Part shown: in pieces, positions 8,930 through 20,109 of the stretch | How positions within the stretch are numbered: position 1 is the first letter of the stretch | Layout: every line of letters starts with the position of its first letter | DNA from: Isoetes taiwanensis | Lineage: Eukaryota > Streptophyta > Lycopodiopsida > Isoetales > Isoetaceae | Direction: 5' to 3' | Assembly (NCBI GenBank): GCA_021234155.1 | Contig: JAJEKV010000083.1 | Location: 2,754,241-2,818,240, forward strand | Length of the DNA: 64,000 nucleotides | Program-made: the position numbers and the translations under genes | The notes under the pieces: generated by a model | Database searches by the model: none | Told to the model about the DNA's origin: nothing | What the model saw: the letters and a program-made list of their open reading frames with translations, nothing else

Positions 8930-11400
8930 ATGAAGTGTTCAACTTAAAATATATACAGTCTGTCCTTATGAACAAGAACAAGTAGAATTAGCTGTATGCT
9001 TAGGTGGAGAACCTAACAATAGTGTAATAACATTCTGAATAGTTTGGATATTGCCATAAGAGTTTGAAAAGTTTGGATTCCTGCCTACATATCCTGTCTA
9101 TTCGACCAATGCTTGCATTCAAAATTCTATATGTAAATGAATTTGATAATATTAAATAGGACTGGTCCAATTTATGAGGCAGCCAATGGTACTTTATGCC
9201 GAGGCTACTTTCAAAGAATGAGGCCTGCAAATTGCATAAAATGTCTACTTTCATTTTAATGGAGCATGCAATCTAGTATCAGATGAAATTATAACCCTAC
9301 TGGTTGTCAACTTCTAAGCATTCAACTAAATTACAAGATCAGTCACACTAACGTCCTATAATTAACATGTGTGTTGTTGATATGTAACTCTAAAATAGTT
9401 GTTATTTCATCCCGAGTAAATCTTAATACTAGAAAGCTCTCTGTTAAGAAATAAATGGAAGCATTTGTGATATGTTTCCATATGCCTGCGTTTTCATCTG
9501 TCTATTATGAAAGGCAGGGATGAGTTCACTCTAAAAATGGCCTTAGCTCGGGTAGAAATAGGAGAATATGATCAGTGTGCATGGCAATTAGGAGGGAATA
9601 TATGTCGTTACACCTTCCATGCACCTCTTGTACAATCAATCCGCTTTTCTACGCAACACTCCCATTCAATAAATATGATTTATGGCCTAATTTAGCTTCA
9701 GTTTGAAGAATATGGTTGGGAGTGCGTAAACAAAGACTATTAATTGCATCTTGAAGTTTTACATGTCAAATGCATGATAATCTTAGAATGCATACAAGAA
9801 AACTCTACATAAAAAAAATATATGAGCAAAGCATGAAACCATGACCCACAGGATAATAGTTGCTTGTTGTTGCAATAAAGGTAAGATTATTACATACCTT
9901 TCCTTGGCTAAGGGATAGAATCCTTGCCAGCAAATTGTAATTTCATATGGCTTCTTACTCTCTACATGGTAAATAACAAGATTGTCATTGCATTGTAAGT
10001 AAACCAAATTGCTTCAAAAGTAGACCAGCTGATTGCTTCAAAAGTAGACCAGCTAAATCACATTTTACTCGGCTAAATGGAAATGGTTGCATAACTTGAT
10101 CGTTCTGGTTATGATGTAACAACAATTGCAGAGATAATTGGTGGAAATGTTTTGAAGCTACTTACCCCAATGTGACCATGGCATTGTAAAGATTCATATA
10201 TCAATACATCCCTAAAGATTTTAATGAATGGTACCCTATATAAAAAGCCACATTCCCATTAACGGATTATGTTGTATGCAAGCAAACAAAAAGATAATTT
10301 GCCATTTCTTACCTCTTTGACTGATGTTAATCAGGAGAAGCTTCAATAAAAAAGGTGAAGCCACAAAATTGTCAGAATATTGGATCTACATTATTGCTCA
10401 TTTAATGCGAAAGTGGTTCAAAGTCACAAAACTGTTAGTATAGTAGATCTGCATTCTTGATCATTTAGCTAAGGTGGTCTTCCAATGGAATTTTGATCAT
10501 CAAATATATGATTCTGAGGGTATTTTTTGTTAATCCACGATAAGCTTCGATAGGAAAGGTGTTATTCTTGTTTCATCTCATGCTATAATGGCCTTCCTGA
10601 TGGAATTGATGCTTTTGTCTTTCAATATACGATTCTAAGCATATAATTCTGTCGAAAGAATCAAAGTGGAGCAAGCTTACCATTTGAACCAGCTTAGAAA
10701 GGACCCCAGAATCTTTTAACAACGCAGGAAAGAAAAGGATGCTTGTTCACATTTTTTAACATAGAGCGCCTACACGAAAAAGCAAAAAACCAGGAAGTAA
10801 CACTCGCGTAAGGTACAATAATTGCAACAAAAGTGCATGAATTAGAAAGGAAGAGCCATAAAGGAGAAGCTCAAAATGGTCGGAAATAAAACACGGAAGT
10901 AATTCTGGTGGCCATAAGATTAGGAATGTTGATGAAATTAAATCAGTTGTGCTTACCATTTTGAAGCTTCTCTTTTTAAGCCTCCAGTCTAGACGCATGT
11001 GTCCGCTGGCAAATCCTTGACTTTTTTACAGAAGAAGCTTGCATTGCTTTGATTTGAGGCTGCGTCCCAAGTTGATGAGTCCATGAAGAAGAGAAAAACT
11101 TTAAGCCTAGTCTATGAAACTGTTATCTAGCAGCCAAACCCTAACTAATCGAAAATAACAAAACAAAAATCGTGCGGATTATATAATGAACTAAAACTAG
11201 TTTGATATTCTCTCCTAGGCGTCAAGCAATTTCACGTCTCCCTTTCTCCCTATGTTGTAGATATTTCTATTTCGTTGTCGACTCTACAATACAATATGAT
11301 AAAAACCATAGATATTGCAGCACACTATAATACCAATAAGAGGACATATCCATACCCAAAACTTCTAGACCTTTTGGCAGATGATACATCTAAATAATGT
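8930..11400. other. No gene seen; one short tandem repeat
   Basis: The region is AT-rich, with only short unrelated open frames (for example 9000-9254 minus and 10756-10998 minus) that lack recognisable motifs. At about 10009-10056 a 24-bp unit containing 'gcttcaaaagtagaccagct' occurs twice in tandem. Confidence 0.5.
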
Positions 11401-11439
11401 TGCTCCTATTCAAATGGAAATTATGTCCAATATTTTACA

Positions 11440-12700
11440 TTGTGCTCTATCTGTGGGCATTCGGGGCATGCAGGATTTATAAAGACATATTTCAAGATCC
11501 GCTCTAGCTATTTTTGGCCAGGAATGAAGAAGTACATTGCTAGATACATTAAGCAATATCAGATTTGTCAGCAAACGAAGGCTGAGCAAATGCATGTTCT
11601 AGGGGAACTGCAATCCCTAGATGTCCCCAATGCAAAATGGGAAGTTATTACCATGGATTTCATCGTGGGGCTTCCACGCACCTTAAGAGATTTTGATGCC
11701 TTAATGGTGGTGGTTGACAAACTTTCTAAGATGGCACACTTTCTGCCATGTCGTACCATGGACACTGCATTGGATACCGCCTTTTTGTTTATCAAGGAGG
11801 TATTTCGCCTTCATGGGATACCCCGTACCATTATATCGGACTGGGATCCTAAGTTTGTTAGTGCATTCTGGAAAGATTTCTTTAGCACTATTTAAACTAA
11901 GCTTGCCATGAGCACAGCTTTTCATAGTCAAACAGAGCGTACCAATCGCATAATTGAAGATATGCTACGTAACTACGTCTGGAACAAGCAATCTCAATGG
12001 GCAGATTACATCCGTTTGGTGGAGTTTGCCTATACTTGACACTAAAGGGGAGTCCTCAAGGATGTCTCCTTTCATGATCAATTATGGCTATCAATGCCTC
12101 TCTGGGACCACGTGGCATAATCCACTTTCCAAGGTGGAAGTCTCTCGCCATTTTCTACGGATATGTCGGGCACTTGTAGAAGAAGTTAGAGCATATTTGT
12201 TGGCTGCAAGAGCTTCCCAAAAAGAGTCTTGCCGTCGGCATCGAACACCACGAGAATTTCAGTCGGTGATTGGTTTGGCTAAAGATCAAGGTGAAGCAAG
12301 CCAAACTTAAGATTGACAATTGTAAGAATCTTGCGCCTAGATGGGTGGGACCTTTTCAGATAATCGAAAGGATAGGTTCTCAGGCCTATCGATTGGATCT
12401 ACCTGCACATTTAAAGATCCATAAAGTTTTCTACGTAAGTCTTCTCAAGAAGCATAATCCTGACCCAGAAGAGGTTCTTGATACACCAACACTTATGGAG
12501 ATGACCGAGGATCAGTTGGAGATTGTGTCTGAAGCTCTCCTTGATGGCAAGATATGAGCAAACCCGACGAACTCAAATCTTGCAATACTTGGTTAAGTGG
12601 AAACACTTACCCACAGAGGACGCAACATGGGTTCTTAAAGCGGATTTGGATAAGACTTACCCAGACTTTATGAAAGAATGCCAGGGTCAAACCATTTAAG
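11440..12700 (+). pseudogene. Chromovirus integrase and chromodomain
   Basis: The HHCC zinc finger is visible (HSGHAGFIKTY...CQQTK-type, with CQICQQTK rendered as YQICQQTK), then the core with MDFIVGLPRT (first Asp) and DWDPKFVSAFWKDF (second Asp). A stop at 11893 follows. The next frame continues with TAFHSQTERTNRIIEDMLRN, which carries the third acidic residue. After another break come the GPF/Y-like part (RWVGPFQIIERIGSQAYRLD) and a chromodomain (QYLVKWKHLPTEDATWVLK). At least three frame changes or stops are present, so no functional integrase can be made. The family normally also carries gag and the other pol domains, which are missing. Confidence 0.85.
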
Positions 12701-13233
12701 ATGCGATCATCTCCAACCCTAATGGTAAGCATTGTGTTATGGGTCTGACATGGATCATATGAGAGAGATTCGACAGGGATCATTTTAGGGGTTGGGTTAC
12801 ATGCATCTTAGGTGGGGAACTAGGCTATAATAGGAATATGGCCATTCCTTACGCCGAGATGACATGCAAGCCTTAGGCATGATAAAATTCTTGAATTTAT
12901 ATTTTTTTTTCATTTACTTTAAGGGGGTGGTCCCTTCAACCACACTACTTAAATCATTTTGTAAATACTAATGTATTTTACTTCTGCAGGCCAGTAGGGC
13001 ATACTGACAGACTACAGAAGAAGCTAGGCCTCAGCCTGGAGGCCAACTCTTGTATTTGAAGTTTTGTGTTATGAGTGCACTCTTAAGTATTATTATCGTT
13101 ATTTCTTGTGTTTGTTAAAGGACTTCCGTCCTATGACCTATATATGTAACTTTGTGTTGATTTCAATAAGTAAAAGTTATCTTTTGGTACATTCAATCTC
13201 CATTAACTTTAATGCTGAGGACAGCATTAATCC

Positions 13234-13245
13234 AAGGGGGGAGAA
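13234..13245 (+). other. Polypurine tract
   Basis: The sequence aaggggggagaa sits directly before TGTGACG. This is the usual plus-strand priming site next to a 3' LTR in Ty3/gypsy elements. Confidence 0.75.
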
Positions 13246-14165
13246 TGTGACGTTCTAGGTATTTATACGGTATACATATGCATACTATGACACGTCACTA
13301 GCATTTAATTAAACCCTTAAGGGTTAATAGGGTATAACTTAGATGCACTTAAAATGGATTTTATTAGCTATGCTAATAAAATTAGGGGATAATTAACCCA
13401 ATTATACGAATTAAGGTATAATTAGTTAAATGTCACCAATAGGGTAGTGCCACCTGGCCTAACTCGATTGGCCAAGTGGGACTTGCTAATTTGGGTGGAG
13501 AAATAGGGGTCCTACCCCCATTTTTGCCCCAAATTCGAATTGGGAAGAGGAAAGGAGGAGCAGCTCCCAGTTTTTTTGCCAGTTCTTGCCGACAGACCCC
13601 AAGTATGGAGACCTACCGTAATAATGGCTCCAGCCAAGAGACTGTTAGTCCCTAGATAGCTTCTATCTCCACTAACACTTCTTTGAATAGATGGAATGGT
13701 TAAATTCTCTTTCTTATGTTGTTTGGATGATGATAGATACTTAGATGGTGTTTATATTCTTTCTTTCTGCTCCCTCCGTGTATTGGGGTTAAGGGAAGGA
13801 CAGAGACCTAAAGGGCATCTACAAGTAGAGATGTTCCTAGGTAGAACCCTTAAAACCCAGTAATTGCGGCCTGTGCACAAGAGCCAACCTAGCTGAGGAT
13901 GCTATGATGTGGTTCAACACCAAACAACGGACACAACTGGGGAATCGGAGGTGGAGCCTTGCTGAGCGTGGCTACTGGGGCTCCTACAGTATGCTAGGCC
14001 TATAGTCAGTCACTGTGTATGGGTAAGGTATGGGTCTGACACCTCCTGGGTCGTTGGATATGGTCGTTATGGGCGTCCCTCGACTTTGTATACCGAGGGG
14101 AACCAAAACGGGAACGCTGGTAAGTGTTGTTTGGTACTTAGCGGTTATGCTTTTTACTATTGACA
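13246..14165 (+). repeat. 3' LTR of the chromovirus (right edge approximate)
   Basis: It starts with TG right after the polypurine tract. A CA-ending right edge is suggested at 14165, 28 bp before a kinase exon with its own acceptor site. The LTR therefore appears to have landed in an intron of the kinase gene. There is no second LTR in the window to confirm the length. Confidence 0.55.
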
Positions 14166-14635
14166 ACGTGCTTGATTTGTTGCCATTTTGCAGCTAGCAG
14201 ATTTCCGGAAGGAAGCATGCACTCTTACTCAACTACATCATCCAAATGTGGTTGCTTTCTATGGAGTTGGACCTAGTGGAACCCTTGCAACCGTTACGGA
14301 ATACATGGTGAATGGGTCACTTAAGCAGGTTCTGCAGAAGAAAGACAGATATTGATGTGGATAGGTGCAGATAATTTTTTTCTTGATGAATTAGATAATA
14401 GCTACGCTAATTAGATTTTTATATCATTAAGAATACTTTACACTTGATATATAATCTTGTTTAGTCATTCTATTTTAGGGTCAATGGATTTGGCATGGAG
14501 TATCTTCATGGCAAAAATATTGTTCATTTTCATTTAAAATAGAGATGCTCGTCGGCCTATTTGCAAGGTGGGAGCCTCTTAACGTTTTGTTTCTGTCTTC
14601 CCAAATTGATGATCAGCTGTGACATGGAATTTATA

Positions 14636-15750
14636 TAGGATAGAATAGAATATAGAATAGAATAGATTTTTTAACGTCCACGGAGACTAATAGGTCATGG
14701 GACCCATACAATGGGCTAGTACAATCACTACTACTAGGATTAAAAAACCCTCACCGAAAGGTTTTCAAGGGAAAACCTTTGCAGTAATGATGATACTAGA
14801 CAAACGGAGATAATGACTACTGAGGGCTCAGTAATTGCAGACGTTTATCTAGAACCTCAAGTATGTATAATGCCAAGTCATGCACGGATGGTGCTCTCGA
14901 GAAGTTGTGGGCGTGGAATGGAATGCTAAGGTCAAAAATGATTAGGACTATCTCAAAAGCGTGGCAACTTCGAATTGGAAAAGCTCAGGATCGAGAGCTG
15001 GCAAGCATCGAGGCGGTGCTTTCTGGTTGCACAACCCAACGGGCAAACCATGTAGTGCAATGCTCTTTCCAACATCGCTTCGTTTCGCCGAGGAGATTCA
15101 GCCATGGCAAGTGCAAGAACAGGATACCTAACATCATCCATGTGGTGCACCTTGCGGATATAGTGGAGATGGCGCTTCATGGCGAATGTTGAAGAGGCCA
15201 AAACACGTCTCTTGTAAAAGAATAGCATAGGACACCGTTGTTTTAACTCGAGGCCGTGAGGTGAGAAAGGACTTTTGCACCCGCTCCAAGCTCTCCCAAG
15301 CACTAGCACTAATGGCGGCCCCCACACTTCAGAACCATACGTAAAAGCAGGCTCTACCAAAAGCCGAAACAAGTGGGCTTTCCGTGGCCAATCATGAATT
15401 CTGGCGAAAACAATTGTTTTGCATTGCATAGAGTGCTCTCCATCCGGCTGACCACCCGGCTTGGTAATACTTTCGTTTCCCAAAGTGTGTTCTACAATTC
15501 TACACCAAGATACTTGTAGATATCTACAACTTCAACCCGGCTATTATAGTGCATAGTGGGGAACATAGCATGGGTGTTTTTTTCGTACGGTAGGGGATCT
15601 AGGATTGTCTAAAATCAAGCCAAACAATGGTTCGGGTGGAGTTAGGGGCTCTTCCTTGGATGACTCTGAGTTGCTCAATGGCGCAGATGGCATGGTGACG
15701 GAAAAGTAAGCGGGCAGGGAAATTTGTTAGAATTTATGCTTCGTTTGGCA
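14636..15750 (-). mobile_element. LINE fragment with (TTCTA)n tail, minus strand
   Basis: The minus strand carries a reverse-transcriptase C-terminal region (15483-14953), then a 3' part ending in a conserved stretch (GTCTCCGTGGACGTT, rc of 14674-14688) and a pentanucleotide tail (rc of tagaatag repeats at 14640-14668). The same 3' block with a different tail occurs at 46440-46620. The element sits inside an intron-like gap of the RAF-like pseudogene. The 5' end is truncated; its limit near 15750 is approximate. Confidence 0.7.
14953..15483 (-). pseudogene. LINE reverse transcriptase, C-terminal fragment
   Basis: The motif LFRLLVEPAFTYGSEVWGP matches the block just after the RT palm in LINE proteins (L..LV.P...YG.E.WG). 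It is followed by ISASAWESLERVQKSFLTSR in a shifted frame, then LHYIRKVHHMDDVRYPVL back in the first frame. The protein is therefore frameshifted twice. No catalytic YADD block is left. Confidence 0.7.
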
Positions 15751-16607
15751 TTTGATCTATGATAAAAGTTTAATTATTTTTGCCATTTTCAAAGAAAATG
15801 CACCGTTGTTTAAAATGCCATAGTATTACAAAGACCTTAACGATTTTCTCGCAATTCTTGTAGGTTTGATAGTCTTAAGAATCAAAACGCAATGGTATAT
15901 CTGGAAAGGGTGGAATCTAAAGATCTGAAGGCTGATCACCCATACGCGTGGGGCATGACCGTATACCTTAATCATCTTTAATCGCTTTTGCCTACTTGTT
16001 GTAATTCTGTACAACTGAATATAGCATGTCAAATAGTTACATAAGCTTGACTGCTTAAGTTATTGAACAGGTGGATGTCTACTCTTTTGGTATAGTCATG
16101 TGGGGGCTGTTAACTGCAGATGAACCATATACTACTATGCATTATGGAGCTATCATAGGTCAGATTGTCTTGAGAGAACTCTTCTGGTTGTTAGCATGCA
16201 AATGCCCTCTCTAACTCCTTATTTTGCAAGTGGTATTGTGAATAACACCCTACGACCTCTAGTACTAGATTGGTGTGATCCAGCATGGAGAACTCTGTTG
16301 GAGAAATGCTGGGCCACTGATCCTGGTGTTCGGCCATCTTTTGTGGAGATTGCTAATGAACTAAGGGGAATGGCTGCATCCCTCCAGCCATTGCCCTTAG
16401 TTCATATTCACTATGTTAAATTGATTTTGTAATTATTCCAGGTATACTTCTTTTCTAATACGAAGCCATACTTTTTTGGCAGGCATATCACGAGAATAAC
16501 TCTAGTGTAAGCCCTAAATCTGGGGTGTATTGCATGTGCAAAAGACAAAGAAAGTACATCCTGCTATGGATTTCATCTCAAAGTTCAGTTAGTCATTGTT
16601 TGAGTCA

Positions 16608-17060
16608 TATAACAACCAACATAACTACTATTAACATTAATTAACACAAACCATTACATTAAACATGTTTAAAATTAAATTCCCCCTTAAACCCCCTTTT
16701 GGGTGCATATTCACACGGGGGGTGACTCCGGGCAACGAGAGCTATTGGATAGGCATATTCACCCCTTATTCCTTAATCTACACCGTACACAAAGTTCCTC
16801 GTTTGTGGGTTATGGATGTATAGAATTTATTATAATGTATAACAAGATTTACAAAATACTATAAGATTTCAGGCAATATACTATATGGTGTTGATTTTGT
16901 GCGTGCAAAACATAATTCGGGGGCTCTTGCTGCCACGTCGTCCCCCGCGGTGAATATGCACCCAAATAAAAGGGGGTTTAAGGGGAATTTAATTTTAAAC
17001 ATGTTTAATGTAATGGTTTGTCTTAATTAATGTTAATAGTAGTTATGTTGGTTGTTATAT
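16608..17060. mobile_element. Long-TIR foldback/MITE family, copy 1
   Basis: The arms at about 16608-16715 and 16947-17060 are inverted repeats of about 110 bp, starting 'tataacaaccaac' and running to 'gggtgcatattcac'. The ~230-bp centre has no coding capacity. The centre and the inner arms match the copy at 26199-26823 in reverse orientation. No TSD was identified with confidence. Confidence 0.8.
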
Positions 17061-17080
17061 TAGAAAAATTTTTTTAGGCC

Positions 17081-17960
17081 CCAAAAAAAAAAACAAACAT
17101 AGATAAACTCTGAGGTAAAAATAAAAATAAAAATCAAAATAAAATAAAAGTACAAAATGAATGATTTGTTATTGCAAACCATATATTTTAAATTGCATAA
17201 TTTATAGGCTCCAAATTTAGACTTTGAGCCTGAGACTCCGAATACCCTACTTTGATTAATGGATTTGATTAATGGAGGTACTAAAAATCCTGCTAGTCAA
17301 TGCTTTTTAAGATGTTTGGAGAAGATATGGTAGACATAGCAGTGTCAAAAGCAGTGTATCATTTGGCTGGAGGACATATCCTTTACCAATATTATGTGCC
17401 TAAGAACATAACATCAGATCCCTGAATACATTTGAACTTTGAACTTTTCAACATTTGAAATGTCAACAATGTGTTTCTAAAAATACTGTGATATAGAAAA
17501 CCACTGTGGATAATGCATTTATGTTGAATGTAACTACTTCAAAAGCCTTAAGAACATAACCATGTTTATATCGTGATTGACTTTACACATTGAAATTCAC
17601 CATTACAAATTGAAGTTATCTCAACTGCTGCGAATGCAAGGACTTTCAATACAAGCAATCACTTCTGAACATCATAGCTTCCAGACACAACAAACATGAT
17701 GAAATATCATGCCAAACATTTTCAAAAGAGCTCCTGCACGATGAGATACCTTAACCAATAAAGAACGAAGATGTATTGGCAACATTAGATACATCATGTA
17801 ATAGTAACAGAATCAGGCGTCACAGGGTTCTGTTAAAAGACAATCCCTTCATTAGCAGATTTCATTGTATACAAAAACGTAATTCAATCATAATTCTGAT
17901 ATCATTTTCATAGATAAGAAATTTACCAAGCTCGGATGAGTATGAAGATGCGGCATATCA
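17081..17960. other. AT-rich sequence, no gene seen
   Basis: A-rich at 17080-17150, then unremarkable AT-rich sequence without motifs. Confidence 0.4.
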
Positions 17961-17968
17961 TCTTTCTT

Positions 17969-18331
17969 TCATTCACTTCCAGTGCCGGCCATATGTTCCA
18001 CAAAATCCTCCAAAGCCCTTTTTAACAAGCCATCTTTCATTTGAGCTTTCTTCGCTGCATCACGAAGCCTTTCCACATTATTCCTAGCAACCTTTCCTCT
18101 ATATCCCCTCATTAGATCTTCGATAGCTTTCTGAAGCTTCTCTTCAGTTATTTTTTCCTTTGAGAACGTTACGCCTATATTTCTATCTTCAACAATAATC
18201 TTGCAGTTAGTACTCTGGTCCACATCAAACGGCCATCCAATCATTGGCACACAACTGTAAATGCTCTCCATAACAGAACCCCAACCGCAATGAGTTAGAA
18301 AGCCTCCAATAGAAGCATGGCCTAAGATCAA
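17969..18331 (-). pseudogene. UDP-glycosyltransferase, C-terminal fragment with PSPG box
   Basis: The frame contains the end of the plant secondary-product glycosyltransferase box: HASIGGFLTHCGWGSVMESI and VPMIGWPFDVDQSTNCK. The HCGWxS...E...P...DQ positions that contact the UDP-sugar are present, with Gly in place of the usual Asn in HCGWNS. A normal C-terminal helix region follows (KITEEKLQKAIEDLMRGYRG). Family proteins are about 450-500 residues; here only about 120 remain. The tryptophan start of the PSPG box (WAPQ..) and the whole acceptor-binding N-terminal domain are absent upstream of 18325, so this is a fragment. The retained frame is open, which suggests modest age. Confidence 0.85.
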
Positions 18332-18339
18332 TCATGGGT

Positions 18340-19630
18340 TTGGGGCTTCCAATGCCTAGCCTCATCACTTCTAAAAATGTTTGTTAGACTGCAGAAAATT
18401 CTTCAGCAATAGAGCCAGCCCTCATCACCCATAAAAATGGCTGCCTGCTAAGTATTAAACCCCTAGCCAATGCAGTTACAGATACTACCATGGGATTTGA
18501 ACCCACAAATCAGAAAGCATCATAGGTGAAAGAACAAAAGGGCAACAAGTTGAACTACAACCAGCTGAAAATCGACCTGCTCAATACCATCTATCCATGG
18601 CAGAACTGTTGCAGTTCAAAATCCCGAAGAATACACAAGAACCAAAGAAGAAAAGAAATCATGGTTGATTCTAGGTCAGAATCGACTCACATACAATCTG
18701 TCATGGGCAAACTTAGAACAAACCGCAGATGCGCTTATTCGAGACCGCCTAATAGTTTCTTCGGTTTCTTGGCTAACTCGCCATCACACGCAAAGGCCAT
18801 AGCCCCTCGTATTAATCGCTAGAAAAAAGACTGAAGAAACATAGAATCTGAGCCAGAGACGCCTCAATGACCCCTTGCTCTTAGACAAAGAAACAAACTG
18901 CGGCCAAGCTTTCAATGACACAAACTCGAAACAAGGGACGGGGGAAAGCAAGAACAAAATGATAAACAAGACTAAAGCTTAAGCCCCTATAAAACACAAA
19001 AGACCAGACAAATCACCACCGGATTGAGGCGTAATCCCATTTCCAAAGGGTCAGAGAACTTCTTGCTCATTCCATAGCGCAGCTATACTCTAACTGTAGA
19101 GCCTAGGAATTGCCGATCTGCACTTGAAAATTGTTGTCGTTGCTTCATACTACCGGAAAGAAGCTCCAAAGGGTGGCTATGGCGATGATCGGGCAAAAAC
19201 TAGAGGATGAACAGGCAAAAACTTAGGGAAAAACAGGGCATAAACAAGAAAAAACATGCAAGAACTCAGACTTAGGCAAAGCAGGTGCCATAGCCGTCGG
19301 CACCGTACTATAGGTGCAATAAATGGGGCAAATAGTGAAAGGATGCAGAAATTGAAATGTGAGAAAAGTAGAAAGGAGCCTAGCTATTATGAAACCCAAA
19401 TCCTTGGTCAGAGAGGTCGGAACTGAAATGGCTAGCAAGTGCATTTGGTTGTAAATGATGGAAAGTAATGAAAGAAAGAATCTGCAAAAGGCATGTTTGA
19501 AAACCAAAGAGAAGGATCAAAATGAAGCAAAATGGATGCCAGATTTGTTGGTTGTGTTTCCTTGGACGTTTTGTTGGTTGTGCAAGAATGTCAATGAAAC
19601 AAATGCCCATCCCTTATTCTTTTCTTTTGT
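18340..19630. other. No gene seen
   Basis: Only short unrelated open frames are present. No domain, terminal repeat or tandem structure was recognised. Confidence 0.4.
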
Positions 19631-19734
19631 AGCTAGAGATATGTCCAGATGTGCTTTACAAGGAGTGCACCTAAGACACATTTTCTGCAACCTTTAACAC
19701 ACTCGAAAGTAAAGCATCTACTGCAGAGAGGGGT

Positions 19735-20091
19735 GTTGATTATGCAACCCCCAAGAAGATGTTTATGAGCTAGATCTGGAGCTATGGCTTTGATGGATAG
19801 AGATCCCAGAACCGAGCCTATGAATTGGCCTATTATGAGGAGGATGACCTGGGCCGGAGTCACGCGGCCAGCCAACATTATCAATGTTGTGATGCAAGGA
19901 TTAAGATGGCCTCCTCCTGCTGGACCTGCTGCCATGATCAAGAATGCAATCGTGAAAAAATGCAGGATGCTTACTGCTGCTAGGGGTGAGCCTGTGCACT
20001 GCTCTATGCCCACAAATATGCTTGTGATGCTGCCAAACACAAAGACTGCCATGGCAATGCATTCCAGTATGCTAGCTCTCCATGTCTGCAT
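19735..20091 (-). pseudogene. Aquaporin (XIP-like) exon fragment
   Basis: On the minus strand an acceptor-like 'acatgcag' is followed by an exon with WRASILECIAMAVFVFGS (helix 1), a second hydrophobic helix, loop B with GPAGGGHLNPCITTLIMLAG, a third helix (VILLIIGQFIGSVLGSLSIK) and HLLGGC. GGHxNPx is the first half-pore motif of the MIP family. The usual NPA reads NPC here. The arrangement, including the LGGC after helix 3, is most like the XIP subfamily, which often departs from NPA at this site. The second NPA half is absent, and after LGGC the frame drifts into unrelated residues to 19633. I therefore call it a fragment rather than a gene. Confidence 0.7.
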
Positions 20092-20109
20092 GTAATTCAA
20101 CAAATCTTA

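Larger units (their letters stand above)
11400..14165 (+). mobile_element. Ty3/gypsy chromovirus, 5'-truncated
   Basis: The element runs on the plus strand from the integrase zinc-binding domain through the catalytic core to a C-terminal chromodomain (11440-12700). An untranslated stretch, a polypurine tract (13234-13245) and a 3' LTR starting TGTGACG at 13246 follow. Gag, protease, reverse transcriptase and RNase H are absent upstream, and no 5' LTR is seen, so the copy is a 3' fragment. The chromodomain places it among chromoviruses. The downstream LTR edge (about 14165, ending ...TTGACA) is a guess, because the partner LTR is missing. Confidence 0.8.
14194..16431 (+). pseudogene. RAF-like protein kinase (PB1-class MAPKKK) pseudogene
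   Basis: Exons read [20 protein letters not shown] and [19 protein letters not shown] (14194-~14366), GMEYLHGKNIVHFHLK with RDARRPICK (14479-14567), [20 protein letters not shown] (16071-16158) and [20 protein letters not shown] through [18 protein letters not shown] (~16231-16431). These match subdomains III-XI of plant RAF-like kinases. Splice borders are still visible. The copy is dead. The catalytic motif HFDLK reads HFHLK (Asp to His), the following Asn-containing segment is deleted, the DFG exon is missing, and the first exon runs into a stop. The last acceptor reads gcaag instead of gcag. A LINE lies in the 1.5-kb gap, and an LTR sits just upstream where earlier exons should be. Confidence 0.85.
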
